A stretch of DNA of 64,000 nucleotides, taken from NCBI GenBank assembly GCA_963082975.1, contig OY720345.1, forward strand, positions 80,259,034-80,323,033, written 5' to 3'. The first letter of the stretch is position 1; each line of letters opens with the position of its first letter. Source of the DNA: Labia minor (lineage: Eukaryota; Arthropoda; Insecta; Dermaptera; Spongiphoridae). The notes beneath the pieces are model-generated. The model was not told the origin of the DNA. It made no database searches and was given only the letters and a program-made list of their open reading frames with translations. Shown in pieces: positions 1 through 10,379 of the stretch. Position numbers and translations under genes: made by a program.

Positions 1-298
1 GACTGTTATTTTTAGATTTACTCAGAGGCAATTCCAATAGCTGGCCCAAGGGCTTGGCAGGTAGGCCGGGCTTGAGATCCGTAGGAGGGTTTTTGTTCGT
101 GCTCGGGTTCTCCACTCTGAAAGGCGATGTTGACCGTACGAATGCTCAATGAGAACTGCCACCGGCGTGCCTGCCCACCTTTTCTTTTAAAGCCTTATGC
201 TGTCATATATATATATATATATATATTTATATATGTAAGTAACTGAATTAAAGAATCCTACTTTAATTGATTGCTAAAAATAATTGGATTTATTTACA

Positions 299-1001
299 TT
301 TGTGGGGAAGGGGGGCCCTTTCGTATTGGCCTGTTCTTGTTCCCTGAGCTCGATGGCTCGTCCTTTCGTAAGGAGCTTCGGGAACGTCCCGATCGAACTC
401 CGGAGCATAGGGTCTCTAATGCTGAATCGCAGTAGACCGTATATTATGTCCACCTGGTGGACATCGCAGAGTGGCGGCGTAAGTTAGGCTAGACGTGCCC
501 TTTGTGTTGTCATATATTCATCTGTGGACATCTGCCCTTTGTGTTGTCATATATTCATCTGTGGACATCTGGGCTGGCTGTGGGTGAGCGGAGATGTCCA
601 TGAATATCTGGTGGTTCGCAAGCTTCGGGACGAAGGCTTCGAATTCTTTCCAAGTGTTTATTTGGCCGCTGACGCCGAGCCACCATTCATTGGCACTGCC
701 TTTTAAAAACAGTGGCAATGTCCGGAGGGCCTCCGCATCGCTGGCCGCCGAGAGGTCTTTGTAGAGGCTCGCGGCCGTAAAAAAATTCCTCCACTGCACC
801 CCGAGTACGTGTGCCATCGTATCGGGCGGTGCAGTTAGCGAAATTGGGCCGCGGAGCTGTAGCGGCGTTGGGCGAAGCAATTTGGCAGCGCTCGAGCAGG
901 GCCACGAATTGTTCTTCAGATAGTTGTATGGCAATCTTGGGGTTTAACCTTGGACTTCTTCTGGGTAGAATTGTGACGGGTTCTTCTTTTCGGACACGCA
1001 C
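299..1001 (-). pseudogene. Ty3-type LTR retrotransposon gag, frameshifted and truncated
   Basis: A gag-like protein is readable on the minus strand in pieces. The N-terminal piece (687-1001) has a basic start followed by a P-R-R-S-P-R-L stretch. The capsid-like piece (518-934) has the pattern L-x-L-F-L-K-G-S-A-N-E-W-W, typical of Ty3 Gag. A third reading (about 299-480) contains a helix with L-L-T-K-G-R-A-I-E-L. The pieces lie in different frames, so at least two indels separate them, and a 37-bp duplication sits inside. The start is just downstream of the tRNA-Lys primer site at 1055-1072, so this is the 5' end of an element. No zinc knuckle, protease or polymerase follows; the element is cut off near 299. 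Family call fairly sure, subfamily not. Confidence 0.7.
496..569. repeat. 37-bp tandem duplication in gag
   Basis: The 37-bp string at 496-532 is repeated exactly at 533-569. It lies in the degraded gag and shifts its frame, because 37 is not a multiple of three. It looks like a replication-slippage duplication of a dead element. Confidence 0.85.
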
Positions 1002-1054
1002 TCACCGGAAATCTTCGGGGGGAAACGGAAAAGAAAAAAAAAATTTTCACTCGA

Positions 1055-1072
1055 GCCCCACGTTGGGCGCCA
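1055..1072 (-). promoter_or_regulatory. Primer binding site complementary to tRNA-Lys
   Basis: On the minus strand the 18 bases TGGCGCCCAACGTGGGGC match the well-known primer binding site complementary to the 3' end of tRNA-Lys (the 1,2 type). It begins with TGG, pairing with the CCA end, and sits between the LTR (1074-1638) and the gag start (about 1001). This fixes the element's orientation and the LTR edge. The match is seen directly; the tRNA assignment is from general knowledge. Confidence 0.8.
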
Positions 1073-1073
1073 A

Positions 1074-1638
1074 TTTATAACGGGTTTTATGTTATAAATA
1101 AAAAGATATCGGGGTTCTCGAGTGAGTTTTAATAATTTTTATTTTATCCAAGTTTTGTAATACAAAGTAAAAAGATTTTGTGAAGTGCGGAGTGCGGTTG
1201 ATTGCTTGATATGCGAGCGTTATGTAGGTCGATCCAGAGACGGTAACCTCGGGGAAGGAGTTACGGTAGACGGGGTTTGTCCAATGCTAAAGTTCCACTC
1301 CCGGATGCAATAGCAAAGGCGGCTAAGCTAGTGTTCCAACGCCGGATATACTAGTTTAGGGGGAAGGTGCGGGGGGGGGGCCTAGGTTAGTTCCAATTGA
1401 TGGATGCAGTAACCTGGGAGGGTAGGAGAGGCTGGTGGTTACCTTCAGGGTCTCCGGTCGCTCTCTCTGAATTTTGTGCTTCGGGCGAGCCCTTATATAG
1501 GGGTAGTTTGTAGTAGGGGCGCCGGCGTGGTGGGAAGGCGAGGTGCGCGCGCAGCTGGGCGGAGCGGAAGGGGTGCGCGAGACAGCTAACGCACCCAAGA
1601 GCCTATTAGCGGGGCGCTTGGGAATTATTTTCGCTACA
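1074..1638 (-). mobile_element. 5' LTR of the tRNA-Lys-primed Ty3-type element
   Basis: The segment directly upstream (minus strand) of the primer site behaves as an LTR of about 565 bp. It probably starts with TGTAGCG near 1638 and ends at the TGG of the primer site. It contains a TATATAAGG box at about 1492-1500 and, about 350 bp downstream, an AATAAA near 1137-1142, the usual order of promoter and poly(A) signal. It is far more GC-rich than its surroundings. The outer edge is uncertain by a few bases because no partner LTR or target duplication is in the window. Confidence 0.6.
1492..1500 (-). promoter_or_regulatory. TATA box of the LTR promoter
   Basis: TATATAAGG on the minus strand inside the LTR, followed by GC-richer sequence. 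Position within the LTR suits the U3/R promoter. Confidence 0.5.
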
Positions 1639-2039
1639 CATTAAATTTACAATTGAATATTTAAGGAATTATATACAAAATTATAATTAATTCTTACCTA
1701 AAAATAATAGAATTGATTAAATGTAGTTTCTTCGGGATAATATAAAATATTATATTTTTAATATAAAATCATTGAATTAGAAATATTTTAATATGGTATT
1801 ATTTTAAACATAAGTGTCAACTCGTCTATTTATCGGATTCTCTTCCGCCACCAAATTGGCAACTTAAAACTTAATTGTCCCTAGTAGGAGGCGCTTAAAT
1901 TTAAAATAAGATATTTTAGATTTATATCTCCCCTGCTTAATGACTCTTTTAATTCCGGGAATTAAAAGAGTGCGGGATCAATTTGTTTATATGGCATTTC
2001 TTGCCCCCAGTCTTTTGCCATCTTCTATTTCAAACATTG

Positions 2040-2390
2040 TGTTTGTGATTTTATCTTACAATTAGTACCAAGACTATTGGCCACAGCTCAAGTCTTCATG
2101 TCCTTGTGATCTTCACTAATCTCTACCAACGTGTTATAAATTTCCCCAATCTGTGTTTTAAGAAGAATAATAGCCTCTATTCGGCTTTCCCATCTCGTTT
2201 CGGATAGTGGTTTCAAAGTAAATTTAGATAATTTGTTAGTTAAAATGGTCCATCTATAATTGGATGCGGAGAAAAATACGTATAATTCCTGGACAAGATT
2301 AAAGAAATTTACAGTTTCAAACGATATCTTTGCGACATCATTAACTACCAAATTGAGACTATGAGCTCAACATGGTACAAAAAACTCCCT
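2040..2390 (-). pseudogene. hAT-type transposase fragment (ZMYM/DUF4371-like)
   Basis: The minus-strand frame at 2088-2351 reads like the middle of hAT-derived transposases of the DUF4371/zinc-finger MYM group. Motifs seen are L-N-L-V-V-N-D-V-A-K, an R-W-x-I-L patch, and L-K-P-L-S-E-T-R-W-E-S-R-I-E-A, the family's hallmark. Just upstream the expected small-residue position before H-S-L-N-L-V has become a TGA stop (near 2361), so the copy is dead. Neither end of the protein nor inverted repeats are visible. Confidence 0.65.
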
Positions 2391-2705
2391 GGGATTTAAA
2401 TCTAAAATTTTCTTGTTTTTTTTTAAATGTTGTGTTTATTATCCAGGATAAGAAATATATATATATATATATATAATATGTTTTTATCTATCTGGATGAT
2501 TTAAGTAGGAATTGCGGTTAAAGTTTTTATATATATAAAATAAAGACTCAATTGCTTTTCACTCTGTAAACAAAAGAAACAACATTTAAAGCCTTTAATT
2601 ATATGATGTATTAGCGTCGATTATTTTAATAGGTAAAACAACCAAGGCTAGGTGAGAAGTGATGGGATAGAACCAGGATAACACTCGGATGAATGAAAAG
2701 ATAGA

Positions 2706-3627
2706 TGTTATATATGTAAGTGGTTTTTAAATAATCAGACTTTAAACGATTGCTTAAATAAAAGTTTTATTTATAATTAATACACAAATAAAATATTTTA
2801 TATAGTCAAACAAATAATTAAATACCTTAAATAAAAGAATTGAATAAATGTCCTTTATTCCAGATAGACAGAATTTATTTATAACATTAAAGTTGATTCA
2901 TATTCTATATGCATCACCAATATAAAAACAAATAAACAAGTAAACAAATAAGTCTGGGCTACCAACCTAGTAGACAGACAAACCCTGATGTGCCGCTAAA
3001 TTATAAGCATTATAATTTACATATATATAAAAGTGTTTATATAATTAATAATAAAAGGGAAAATACAGTTCGGAATACAATTGTAAGATAGAAAAGAATG
3101 AACAGAGATTGAATTTAGCAAGCAATGAAATATACGAAAAGGGTGAATAGTGGTGAATTCCACTCGGACAACGGAATAACGTAGGCAGGGTCTGTGTATC
3201 GAGAGATATGGTGTTGGGAAGGCGAAAACGGTGTAGTGAGAGTCAGCGGGTTCCGGGAATGCGTGGTTGGTTCAAGGAGGATATGTGTAGATCGGAATTG
3301 CGAGGTCAGTTCAGAGAGAGAGATGGGTATCGGATAGGCGAGATCAGTGTATCGAGAGAGCGTGAAAGTGTAGGATTTAGCGTGGTCAGATCGAGAGAGA
3401 GTGTGTATCGGAAAAGCAAGGTCAGTTCGGAATCGAAAGAGAAAAGGTGAGAACGGGATCGAAAAGCGTGCGTATCGTTTGGAATCGGGAGCAGTAACCA
3501 GGAAGAGTCCTTCAGGCTCTGGTTGAGGTCAGGAAAATCATAGCCTTGGAAGGGAGAAGAGTCATTCCGCTGCTTTCTCGTTCAGTTCTCTATGCGGCGG
3601 CCAGGAGCGCTGGGCGCGCCGCTAACA
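2706..3627 (-). mobile_element. LTR of a TGTTAGC-type Ty3 element
   Basis: A 922-bp block that starts TGTTAGCGGC on the minus strand (3627) and can be read to an inverted-matching TAACA end at 2706. The start is shared with the LTR at 25143-25438. Its middle is rich in short GGTC/CGGAATAG-like strings that also occur in the 23.4 and 25.2 kb LTRs, so these are related families. The low end resembles 226-298 at the window's left edge, which may be another LTR remnant. No identical target duplication flanks it. Gag-like sequence at 3725-5470 lies immediately upstream, so it may be the 3' LTR of that deleted element. Confidence 0.5.
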
Positions 3628-4257
3628 AATGGTTATTTAAAAATTGATTATATAGTAATATTAAATTATAAGATCAATTATTAATGATATTAGACATAAA
3701 TCATCATCATTAAATTTTATTTTATTTAACTTGCCTATTAATATGTTATCAGAGTCATATTTTTGTAATAAACCGATCAAGTGTTCAGTTGATTTAATAT
3801 CAATTTTATCTAAATTATTCTGGATATTATTTGGCAATCCAATAACAATTAGATTAAACAGTGTCTAACAGAATGTTTGGCTGGGCTTGTATCAACAAAC
3901 TTTCTTTTTTTATACAATAATCTACTAAGGAACCTTTCATGAATTCAAATTTAAAAGCATGCCTTAGATACGACTAGGCTCTTTTTTTAAAAGCTAATTT
4001 AAATGATTCAATCCAGTCTAGCCATTCCAATGTATTTTTCTTTATAGATAATTCATACCAATCCCTTGCACTTCCTTTCAAAAAATATTTCACCGCTTGT
4101 AACTTGGTGGCAGGGTTAGTTATTTGGGATCTATCACATTCATCTTGAAAAGAATTAATCCATTCTTTATTTTTACACACAAATACTGTGATATTGAATT
4201 TATTTTCTATATTCCTTAGTATATCGATCTGACTATTTATATTCGTCTTTTGAGATA

Positions 4258-5324
4258 CAGATGGGTGACAAAATAATACGAACACCTATGAAAGCGGAGA
4301 AAAGCGTTATTAATAGGGAGTTGGACCCCCCATTTGACTTAATTACAGACTGTATGCGACGTGGGATGGACGCATAGGGGTCATGAACAACTTTTAATGG
4401 AATATGAAGCCATTCTTCGTGCAGAGCGGTCTTTAATGCTGAAATCGTAGATGGTGGAGGGATTCGAGCACGGAGTTTATCCCCACAAATGTTCAATAAT
4501 GTTTAAATCAGGTGACTGAGGGGACCAAGAAAGATGACCTACTTCCCCTCATGCTCTGCAAACCATTCTTGCACGATTTTAGCTGTGTGAATAGGAGCGT
4601 TGTCGTCTTGATAAAATGAGCATTCTCCGGGAAATGAAGTCTGGACAAATGGATGCACCTGATCCCCCAGGATATCGACATAGTGGGCAGCTTGAACCTT
4701 GCCATGCAGAGTAACAAGTGGCCCAAGACCACGCCAAGATATCGCCCCCATACCATAAGGGACCCACCTCCATGCTTCACAGTCGGCACGAGGCATTCAG
4801 GAGCAAATGCGGGCGTTCTCCACACATAAACTCGTCCGGTGGAGAACGTCGATTCATCCGACCAGATGACTTGTTGCCACTGTTGTGGGGTCCACTGTCT
4901 GTGTGTTCTACACCACTGGCGTCGCTGTAAAGCATTATGTGCTGTTACCAATGGTTTACGAATTCCAACTCACTATGCGGGTTAAGACTCTTTTATCCCT
5001 CTCGGTAAGCTTTCTTTTCCGTCCACTGTTGTGCTTGCCAGACGCCACATTCCCGCATTTCTTGTATGCTGTCATAACGGCAACCAACGCACCTCATTCC
5101 AACAATCATACCTTTTTCGAACTCTGACAGGTCCGTCATTTTTGCGTTTTTCAGAAATTACAATAGACGCGTGCAACACATATCGCAGCTATTGAGCGAC
5201 TGATACTTTACCTTTCGAATCCGCTAGGCGGTGGACTGCAACGCAAAATGACATGCGCGTTGTGGATCTTTGAAATGGGCCATGTCATTTTCACGGGTGT
5301 TCGTATTATTTTGTCACCCATCTG
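4258..5324 (-). mobile_element. Tc1-like DNA transposon, about 1.07 kb
   Basis: The two ends are inverted repeats identical over 29 bp: 4258-4286 begins CAGATGGGTGACAAAATAAT and 5296-5324 is its reverse complement. TA dinucleotides lie at or within two bases of each edge, as expected for this superfamily. The transposase lies inside on the minus strand. Perfect ends on a coding region full of frameshifts suggest it may have been mobilised in trans. It sits inside the gag at 3725-5470. Confidence 0.85.
4290..5150 (-). pseudogene. Tc1-like transposase, frameshifted
   Basis: The protein starts with a clear M-T-D-L-S-E-F-E-K-G near 5144 and decays into several frames. The DDE catalytic parts are recognisable in order: W-S-D-E-S-T-F-S (first Asp, within 4508-4951), F-Y-Q-D-D-N-A-P-I-H-T-A (second Asp, within 4539-4796), and S-P-D-L-N-I-I-E near 4500-4515 (third acidic residue), then a tail in the 4233-4496 frame. 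All three motifs are present but lie in different frames, with the switch after M-V-W-G, so no intact enzyme can be made. In an active element the enzyme cuts and pastes at TA sites. Confidence 0.8.
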
Positions 5325-5849
5325 CATATCTAATACATCTATCGGCGTATCACTTTTTTCTTCTAACATCTCCTCGTTAAAAATAAAGTTATCCTCTTCA
5401 TTTACATATAATCTAATGCTATCTTAGCATTTCTAAAATATCCTAAGCTAGTCATCCGTTTGCCTTTATGGGCCCTAACTTCATCAACTCTTTATGAAAT
5501 TTCTAATGACGAAATTTTTGGGGAAGACAAACTGAATTATTGTTTAAAAAACCAATAGAGTTAAAAGAGCTCACCGTTTCACTATCAATCTGTTCTCTTA
5601 TATGCAGAGAGTAAACCGTGTATCCATGATACTGTAAAAAATTCGATTTGTAAGGTTACTAGGATGGCTTGGCAAATGAAATTCGAATTTCTAAAAACAA
5701 ATAGAATTTATTATAACTTGAATATGATACATGACTAATGAATTTTCATATTAGTACCTAAAAATAGATAGAAATCGAATTTTCAGGTCCAATCTCATAG
5801 GCTTTTCAATATATTATATAATGCAACTATTGAATTGGATATTTTATAA

Positions 5850-6540
5850 TTATTTGAATGTTGTCGTGGCGTTCTTGATGCAAGTATATGCTGGGCAGGA
5901 CAATCGCTTTCAATTAGTATTGTGCTGCGCTCTACACTCTAGTGGCAATTTCAAATTTACATATTTATCAGTTATTTTTGTACCTTTTTCAGTATAAATT
6001 ATACTGGGATATAGATAACCAGATTTTGACTCGCATAAACAATACATTTTGATGCTAAATGGAGACCTTTTCAGTGGGATCTATTGCACCCAACTTAGCC
6101 GGCCTTTATATAGCATCAGACTTTTATCAATACTGATGTCTCTTTCGGGAATGTATAGAGATCTACATTTATCATTTATGCAATCAAAAACTTGCCATAT
6201 TTTATTCAGTTTGAGCTGAGGATGTGTTTCGGGATTGTATTCTTCGTAGTTGGTAAAATGTAAATTCTTTTGAATTTCGTAGTATCGCCTGTGAGGAAGT
6301 ATCTTAGGGAAGATGGGTGTTTCAAACACTTCTGACGATGTCCAATACATTCTTTCTACTGACTTACCTAAAATTCCTTAAAAAATCTTCATTGCTAAAA
6401 AACGTGCAACTCTGCATCAGTGATTGATGACCATGATCACGATGCTGGTCCTTGTTGCTGTTGGGCATATCTATTCGTTTCCGTTATTATAAGATTGATC
6501 AGAAAATCAAAAAATAATTGATAATATAATAAAATATTTT
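5850..6540 (-). pseudogene. piggyBac-like transposase fragment
   Basis: Minus-strand frames match the piggyBac transposase family (DDE_Tnp_1_7). The upstream end has E-T-N-R-Y-A-Q. The main frame (6081-6350) has M-Y-W-T-S, T-P-I-F-P-K-I-L and the first catalytic region S-I-D-K-S-L-M-L-Y-K-G-R-L, where most relatives have D-E-S. After a frameshift, about 5990-6060 gives L-C-E-S-K-S-G-Y and Y-T-E-K-G-T. The rest of the catalytic domain is missing. The R2-like fragment at 6545-7865 is joined to its upstream side. It is a different copy from the piggyBac gene at 25642-27389. Confidence 0.7.
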
Positions 6541-6544
6541 ACCT

Positions 6545-7865
6545 GTGGGCACTCAAACCGCCTAAGTTAAACTGGCGGTAGTGCGGGGCTCAGACAAATA
6601 GAAAACTCCATACCCAATAAAACCCCTCCTCCGTTTTACATCCCTGAAGGGGGGGTGGTCCCTATGTTTTCGGGCGGCTTGGCTAGCCGATACCTTTCCA
6701 ATGGTGTGGTGCTGATGACGTTGACTTGCTGAATCTCCAAAAGCCCCCTTCCAAAACCCTCGTGCTGACAATTTTAAGTTCACTACTCTTCAAGATTCCC
6801 AACTTCCGCATATGATCCGCTGATTTTTCGATCCACAGCCCTCTCCAAGAGAGGATGACAGCTGAATTCAATCATCGATACATTGTATATTCTTTTTATT
6901 ATGTTGGTGAGCGATTGATATTTTACCGACTTGTTCTTATAAGCGGTCTCCAGTATCTTAGGGAAGATGGGTTCAGATACTACTTGAGCATCTACCACTA
7001 GGGCTTTATTTCGCTTAACTGCGATGAGGTCAGGTTTACGTAGATCTTCTGGTGCTTCTATCCTTGGCTCTTACGACATAGTCGTAAATGTTACACATCC
7101 CACTTTTTATATAGGACACCACCGCATCATGACGCTCAATGCGCGCGGCATGAGTACGATGGCATCTTTGCAACACATGTCCAAGGGTTTCGGGCTTCAA
7201 TTCTGCCTCTAGTGGCTCTGGACCACGTCGGTAACGCATTGACCCTAAGCTTAGTCATGTTGATATAGTCCCTTCCAGTTACCAATCGTGAGCCATCCAT
7301 TATCCATCTATTTTGTTGTGGGACTCATTTGGATTTTGTCAGAGCCCCTCCGTCAACCGATTTGCCAAGCGAGTCGCCCACCATTCCCACTGCTTAATCT
7401 TATTGTCTAGTTTTCTGGTGCCAACATGGAGAAAGCGAATGAACCGCTGCAATTCTCGAGTGAGAAGAAGGTCAACGCATTCGCAGCCTTTGGCTTACGC
7501 ATTCAATCTGCTATATCTGTGAAGGGGCATGAGGGTTCTCATGGATGGGATTGAGAGATCCCCGTCTTTAAAGGACGCGTGAATGTAAGAATTTGGCACA
7601 TCGCCAGGGAGTGTTAACCAACTTCGAACGGGGGATCGTACCCTGATATCTGTTTTCTTTAAGCGACTGAGTGTACAACTACCTAGAGTAAGAAGGTGGT
7701 AGAGACTAGGCAGCAACACAACTCTCAACCCAAACAGTCGTTGTTGAGGTTTGATGGGCTCGTTGGAGCCTCACCAGCTCACTACCATCACTCCTCCCTT
7801 CGGGAGTGAAGAGGACGCCCAGGTACTTCCATTCACTCTGTTCATGTTTAAGGCGAATGTGATAT
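6545..7865 (-). mobile_element. R2-like non-LTR retrotransposon, 5'-truncated
   Basis: A truncated 3' piece of an R2-type element inserted between piggyBac and jockey remnants. Visible in order on the minus strand: E-W-K-Y-L-G-V-L-F-T-P (about 7790-7850), the thumb region with L-L-P-S-L-Y-H-L-L and A-S-F-K-D-G-D-L-S-I-P-S-M-R-T (7495-7728), the C-terminal zinc-binding part E-T-L-G-H-V-L-Q-R-C-H (7036-7239), and the endonuclease part K-P-D-L followed by V-V-D-A-Q-V-V (about 6985-7060). The tail has S-W-R-G-L-W (6683-6871). Several frameshifts separate these. The 3' UTR of about 130 bp ends near 6545. R2 elements normally sit in 28S rRNA genes, but no rDNA is seen here. Confidence 0.75.
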
Positions 7866-8020
7866 TTTTTCAAATAATTTCGCAATGGCTAATGAGTTTT
7901 TTTTCAATACTATCACTCATTTTCATTATGCAAGATTGCATGTTGATAATGAGGTTTAGTAAATCATTATTTTGATTATTATTGGAATTATTTTTAACAT
8001 CATTGTTACTTGGAATGTTG

Positions 8021-9212
8021 TTATTGTTTGATGGTACATATATTATTTTTAAATAATTGTGAGAAACTAATATCAGATCTAATATAATGATTTATATTTT
8101 CTAATTTTTTCTCTCTTAATATTTTGTTAGATTCCTTTATTTTATCTTTGTTCTCCTTGTATGAAATAATTTTCGGGCAACCCTCAAAGTTTGCGGGATG
8201 ACCTTTATCATTACATCTCACAAAATAGAGATCGTTTTTTATCTATCTGGCTATTTTTTGGAATATCACATTCGCCCGGTCCATGAGGATTGTTACACTT
8301 ACAGCATTTGTAGGGGAGGTTGCAATTTATAGCTAAATGTCCTAATGTATGGCAATTTTTGCATATCAGCAAGTCATTTTTAATAACTCTTTCCCAACGG
8401 ACTGCTTGATAATTTAGAAATTTAATTTTAGTAATTTCAGCTGGATTAGAATCCGCTGAAATTTGGACAAGTAAATGGGAGATTATATATTTTTTTCGTT
8501 CTGAGACCTTTGTTTTAAATTGCTCTACTATTAATATCTTTTGGCCTCTTAAATTTTTTGATTCTTCTATAATTTCATCCAAATCAGGGGATTTGTATAA
8601 ACCCTTCAGAATAAAGGCGTGATTTGTTTCTCCCTTTGGAGTATATATGAAAAAATTCAAACCGCTCTTCCTCAGGATTTCTACGATTTTGTTATAATTT
8701 AATAAGTTATTCGTTTTGAGAGTTATTTTATCTTTAGCTATATTTTTTATTGTGAATTCTTTAATTTTTTTTTGGTTAGCTGATTTTAATTGGAGGCGTC
8801 TTGGTTGAAGTCATGCTGGATTCAATATTTGCAGATTTTTCTTTTTAATGTTGAATACTGGTCGGCTGTCTGTTTGATGAAGATGCTGTCTTGTTCGGTG
8901 AAGATGCTATCTTGGTCGATGAAGATGTGGTTGTGTTGTCTTGTTTTTTTTTGTTTTTTTTTTTGCGGCGATTGTCTTTTCTTCTTTTTCTTTTTCGTTA
9001 GTATCTTTCCTTTTATTTTTTCTTCCCGATACTAACGTGAGGTGAGTGTTTTCTTCCATTTCCGTTTCCATTGAAGAATCTTCAATGTCCAGGAAATCAA
9101 GTGGATTCGAACTTCCAAACTTTTGTTTAAAGTTCAATTCCTTTTTAAGGTTCGAATTTTCCAATTCAAGACCTTTGATGCGATTTTTGAGATCTTGTAA
9201 TTGGATTAACAC
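8021..9212 (-). pseudogene. Jockey-clade non-LTR retrotransposon ORF1 (Gag-like)
   Basis: ORF1 proteins of this clade bind the element RNA. The pieces are colinear. 8907-9212 is a coiled coil (L-E-L-E-N-S-N-L-K-K-E-L) followed by a lysine-rich stretch. About 8640-8760 has the RRM-like part. 8211-8660 has G-L-Y-K-S-P-D-L-D-E-I and zinc knuckles C-K-N-C-H-T-L-G-H-L-A-I-N-C and C-K-C-N-N-P-H-G-P-G-E-C. 8021-8221 has the third knuckle (C-N-D-K-G-H-P-A-N-F-E-G-C) in another frame. The last switch falls in a run of A residues near 8240-8250 and equals one inserted base. Asn-rich C-terminal sequence continues to about 7870, where the R2-like insert starts. No ORF2 follows. Confidence 0.75.
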
Positions 9213-9542
9213 ACTTCCTCCATTGAAAAAGGAATAATTACTTGTTTTCTTAAAGGAGTGTTGGGAGCGATCTTTTTTTTATTAATTGAATTTTTAACAA
9301 GATCTTCCTTTATGGATTTTCTTGATAAATCTTTAATTTTTAATATTTTTAATGATTTTTGTTTAATTTGGCTGATGTCAAGATTAAATTAAACATCAGT
9401 TTTGTTTTTGTTTGAAGCCTGTTGAGATATTTCGTCAGGCTTAACGCTGTTGATTTCCGTAGGGGTGGGGAGCGGTAATTTGTCTTGCTTAAGGGACACA
9501 GGTCAGGTAGATGTTTACCCTTCGAGCGCCTAGACTAGACTG
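9213..9542. other. Gap between jockey ORF1 and the satellite array
   Basis: Lysine/asparagine-rich decayed coding remnants on the minus strand, probably the N-terminal part of the jockey ORF1. They are followed by about 100 bp of GC-richer sequence (9450-9542) that is not part of the array unit. No intact gene. Confidence 0.4.
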
Positions 9543-9564
9543 TTGTGGATCATGATCAACATAC

Positions 9565-9976
9565 TTAAAAGGCCCTTTTGATGTCAATTTTATTCTTTAT
9601 TTCATCCTTAGTAATCTTGTTGTCTCTACTTTCTTTGTGTTTGAACACAAGGATATTTTGTCTTGGAGGGTCTCTTTTAACCACATCACTATAACTATTC
9701 TTTTTGGTCTCATGAGCTATTCAACTTAAAGCCATTATTAAAGCCTTTAAATCTTCTATTTCCCCTATCAATCTAGAGATCTCATTTTTAACAATTTCTT
9801 TAACCACATTTTCTAGTTCTTTCTTGCATAACTGTGAATCTCTAATTGATTTTACTATTTTAATGATTTCATCGAATTTGTCACCCAGTAGAGTTTGTAC
9901 CCTAATCGACGATCCAGTTGAATTTCGTCAGCATTCAGCATTGATCCTTTCATTTTGTGGATCATGATCAACATAC
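9565..9976 (-). pseudogene. Edge unit of the array with a nonsense codon
   Basis: In this first unit the Gly codon of S-G-I-A has become TGA (AGTTGAATAGC on the minus strand, near 9720-9728), so the shared frame is interrupted. It otherwise matches units at 12019 and 16103 (S-R-L-I-G-E-I variant). Mutated edge units are typical for satellites that are homogenised from the centre. Confidence 0.7.
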
Positions 9977-10379
9977 TTAAAAGGCCCTTTTGATGTCAAT
10001 TTTATTCTTTATTTCATCCTTAGTTATCTTGTTCTCTCTACTTTCTTTGTGTTTGAACACAAGGATATTTGTTCTTGGAGGGTCTCTTTTAACCACATCA
10101 CTATAACTATTCTTTTTGGTCTCATGAGCTATTCCACTTAGTGCCATTATAGCAGCCTTTAAATCTTCCATTTCCCCTATCAAGCTAGAGATCTCATTTT
10201 TAACAATATCTTTAACCACAATTTCTAGTTCTTTCTTGCATAACTGTGGATCTCTTATTGATTTAACAATTTCATTGAATTTGTCACCCAGTAGAGTTTG
10301 TACCCTAATCCACGATCCAGTTGAATTTCGTCAGCTTTCAGCAATGATCCTTTCATTTTGTGGATCATGATCAGCATAC

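Larger units (their letters stand above)
3725..5470 (-). pseudogene. Ty3-type gag split by a Tc1-like insertion
   Basis: Gag-like coding sequence is readable on both sides of a Tc1-like element. The upstream part (about 5330-5470) is acidic and ends with P-I-D-V-L-D. Directly past the element the frame resumes with S-Q-K-T-N-I-N-S-Q-I-D. The downstream part (3974-4257) carries the gag pattern V-K-Y-F-L-K-G-S-A-R-D-W-Y followed by F-K-L-A-F. A frameshift near 3970 precedes a further capsid-like stretch with I-V-I-G-L-P-N-N-I-Q. The element lacks pol and abuts the LTR at 2706-3627. The rejoined reading shows the Tc1 element landed in a once-intact gag. Confidence 0.6.

Noticed and set aside
284-487. 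Plus-strand frame near the left edge
   Set aside because: The minus strand reads as gag-like protein here; the plus frame is its shadow.
2660-2705. Primer binding site next to the LTR at 2706-3627
   Set aside because: A TGGTTCTATCCC string exists, but it does not match a tRNA 3' end I can name and the spacing is wrong.
6545-7865. 28S rDNA around the R2-like element
   Set aside because: No ribosomal sequence on either side; flanks are piggyBac and jockey remnants.
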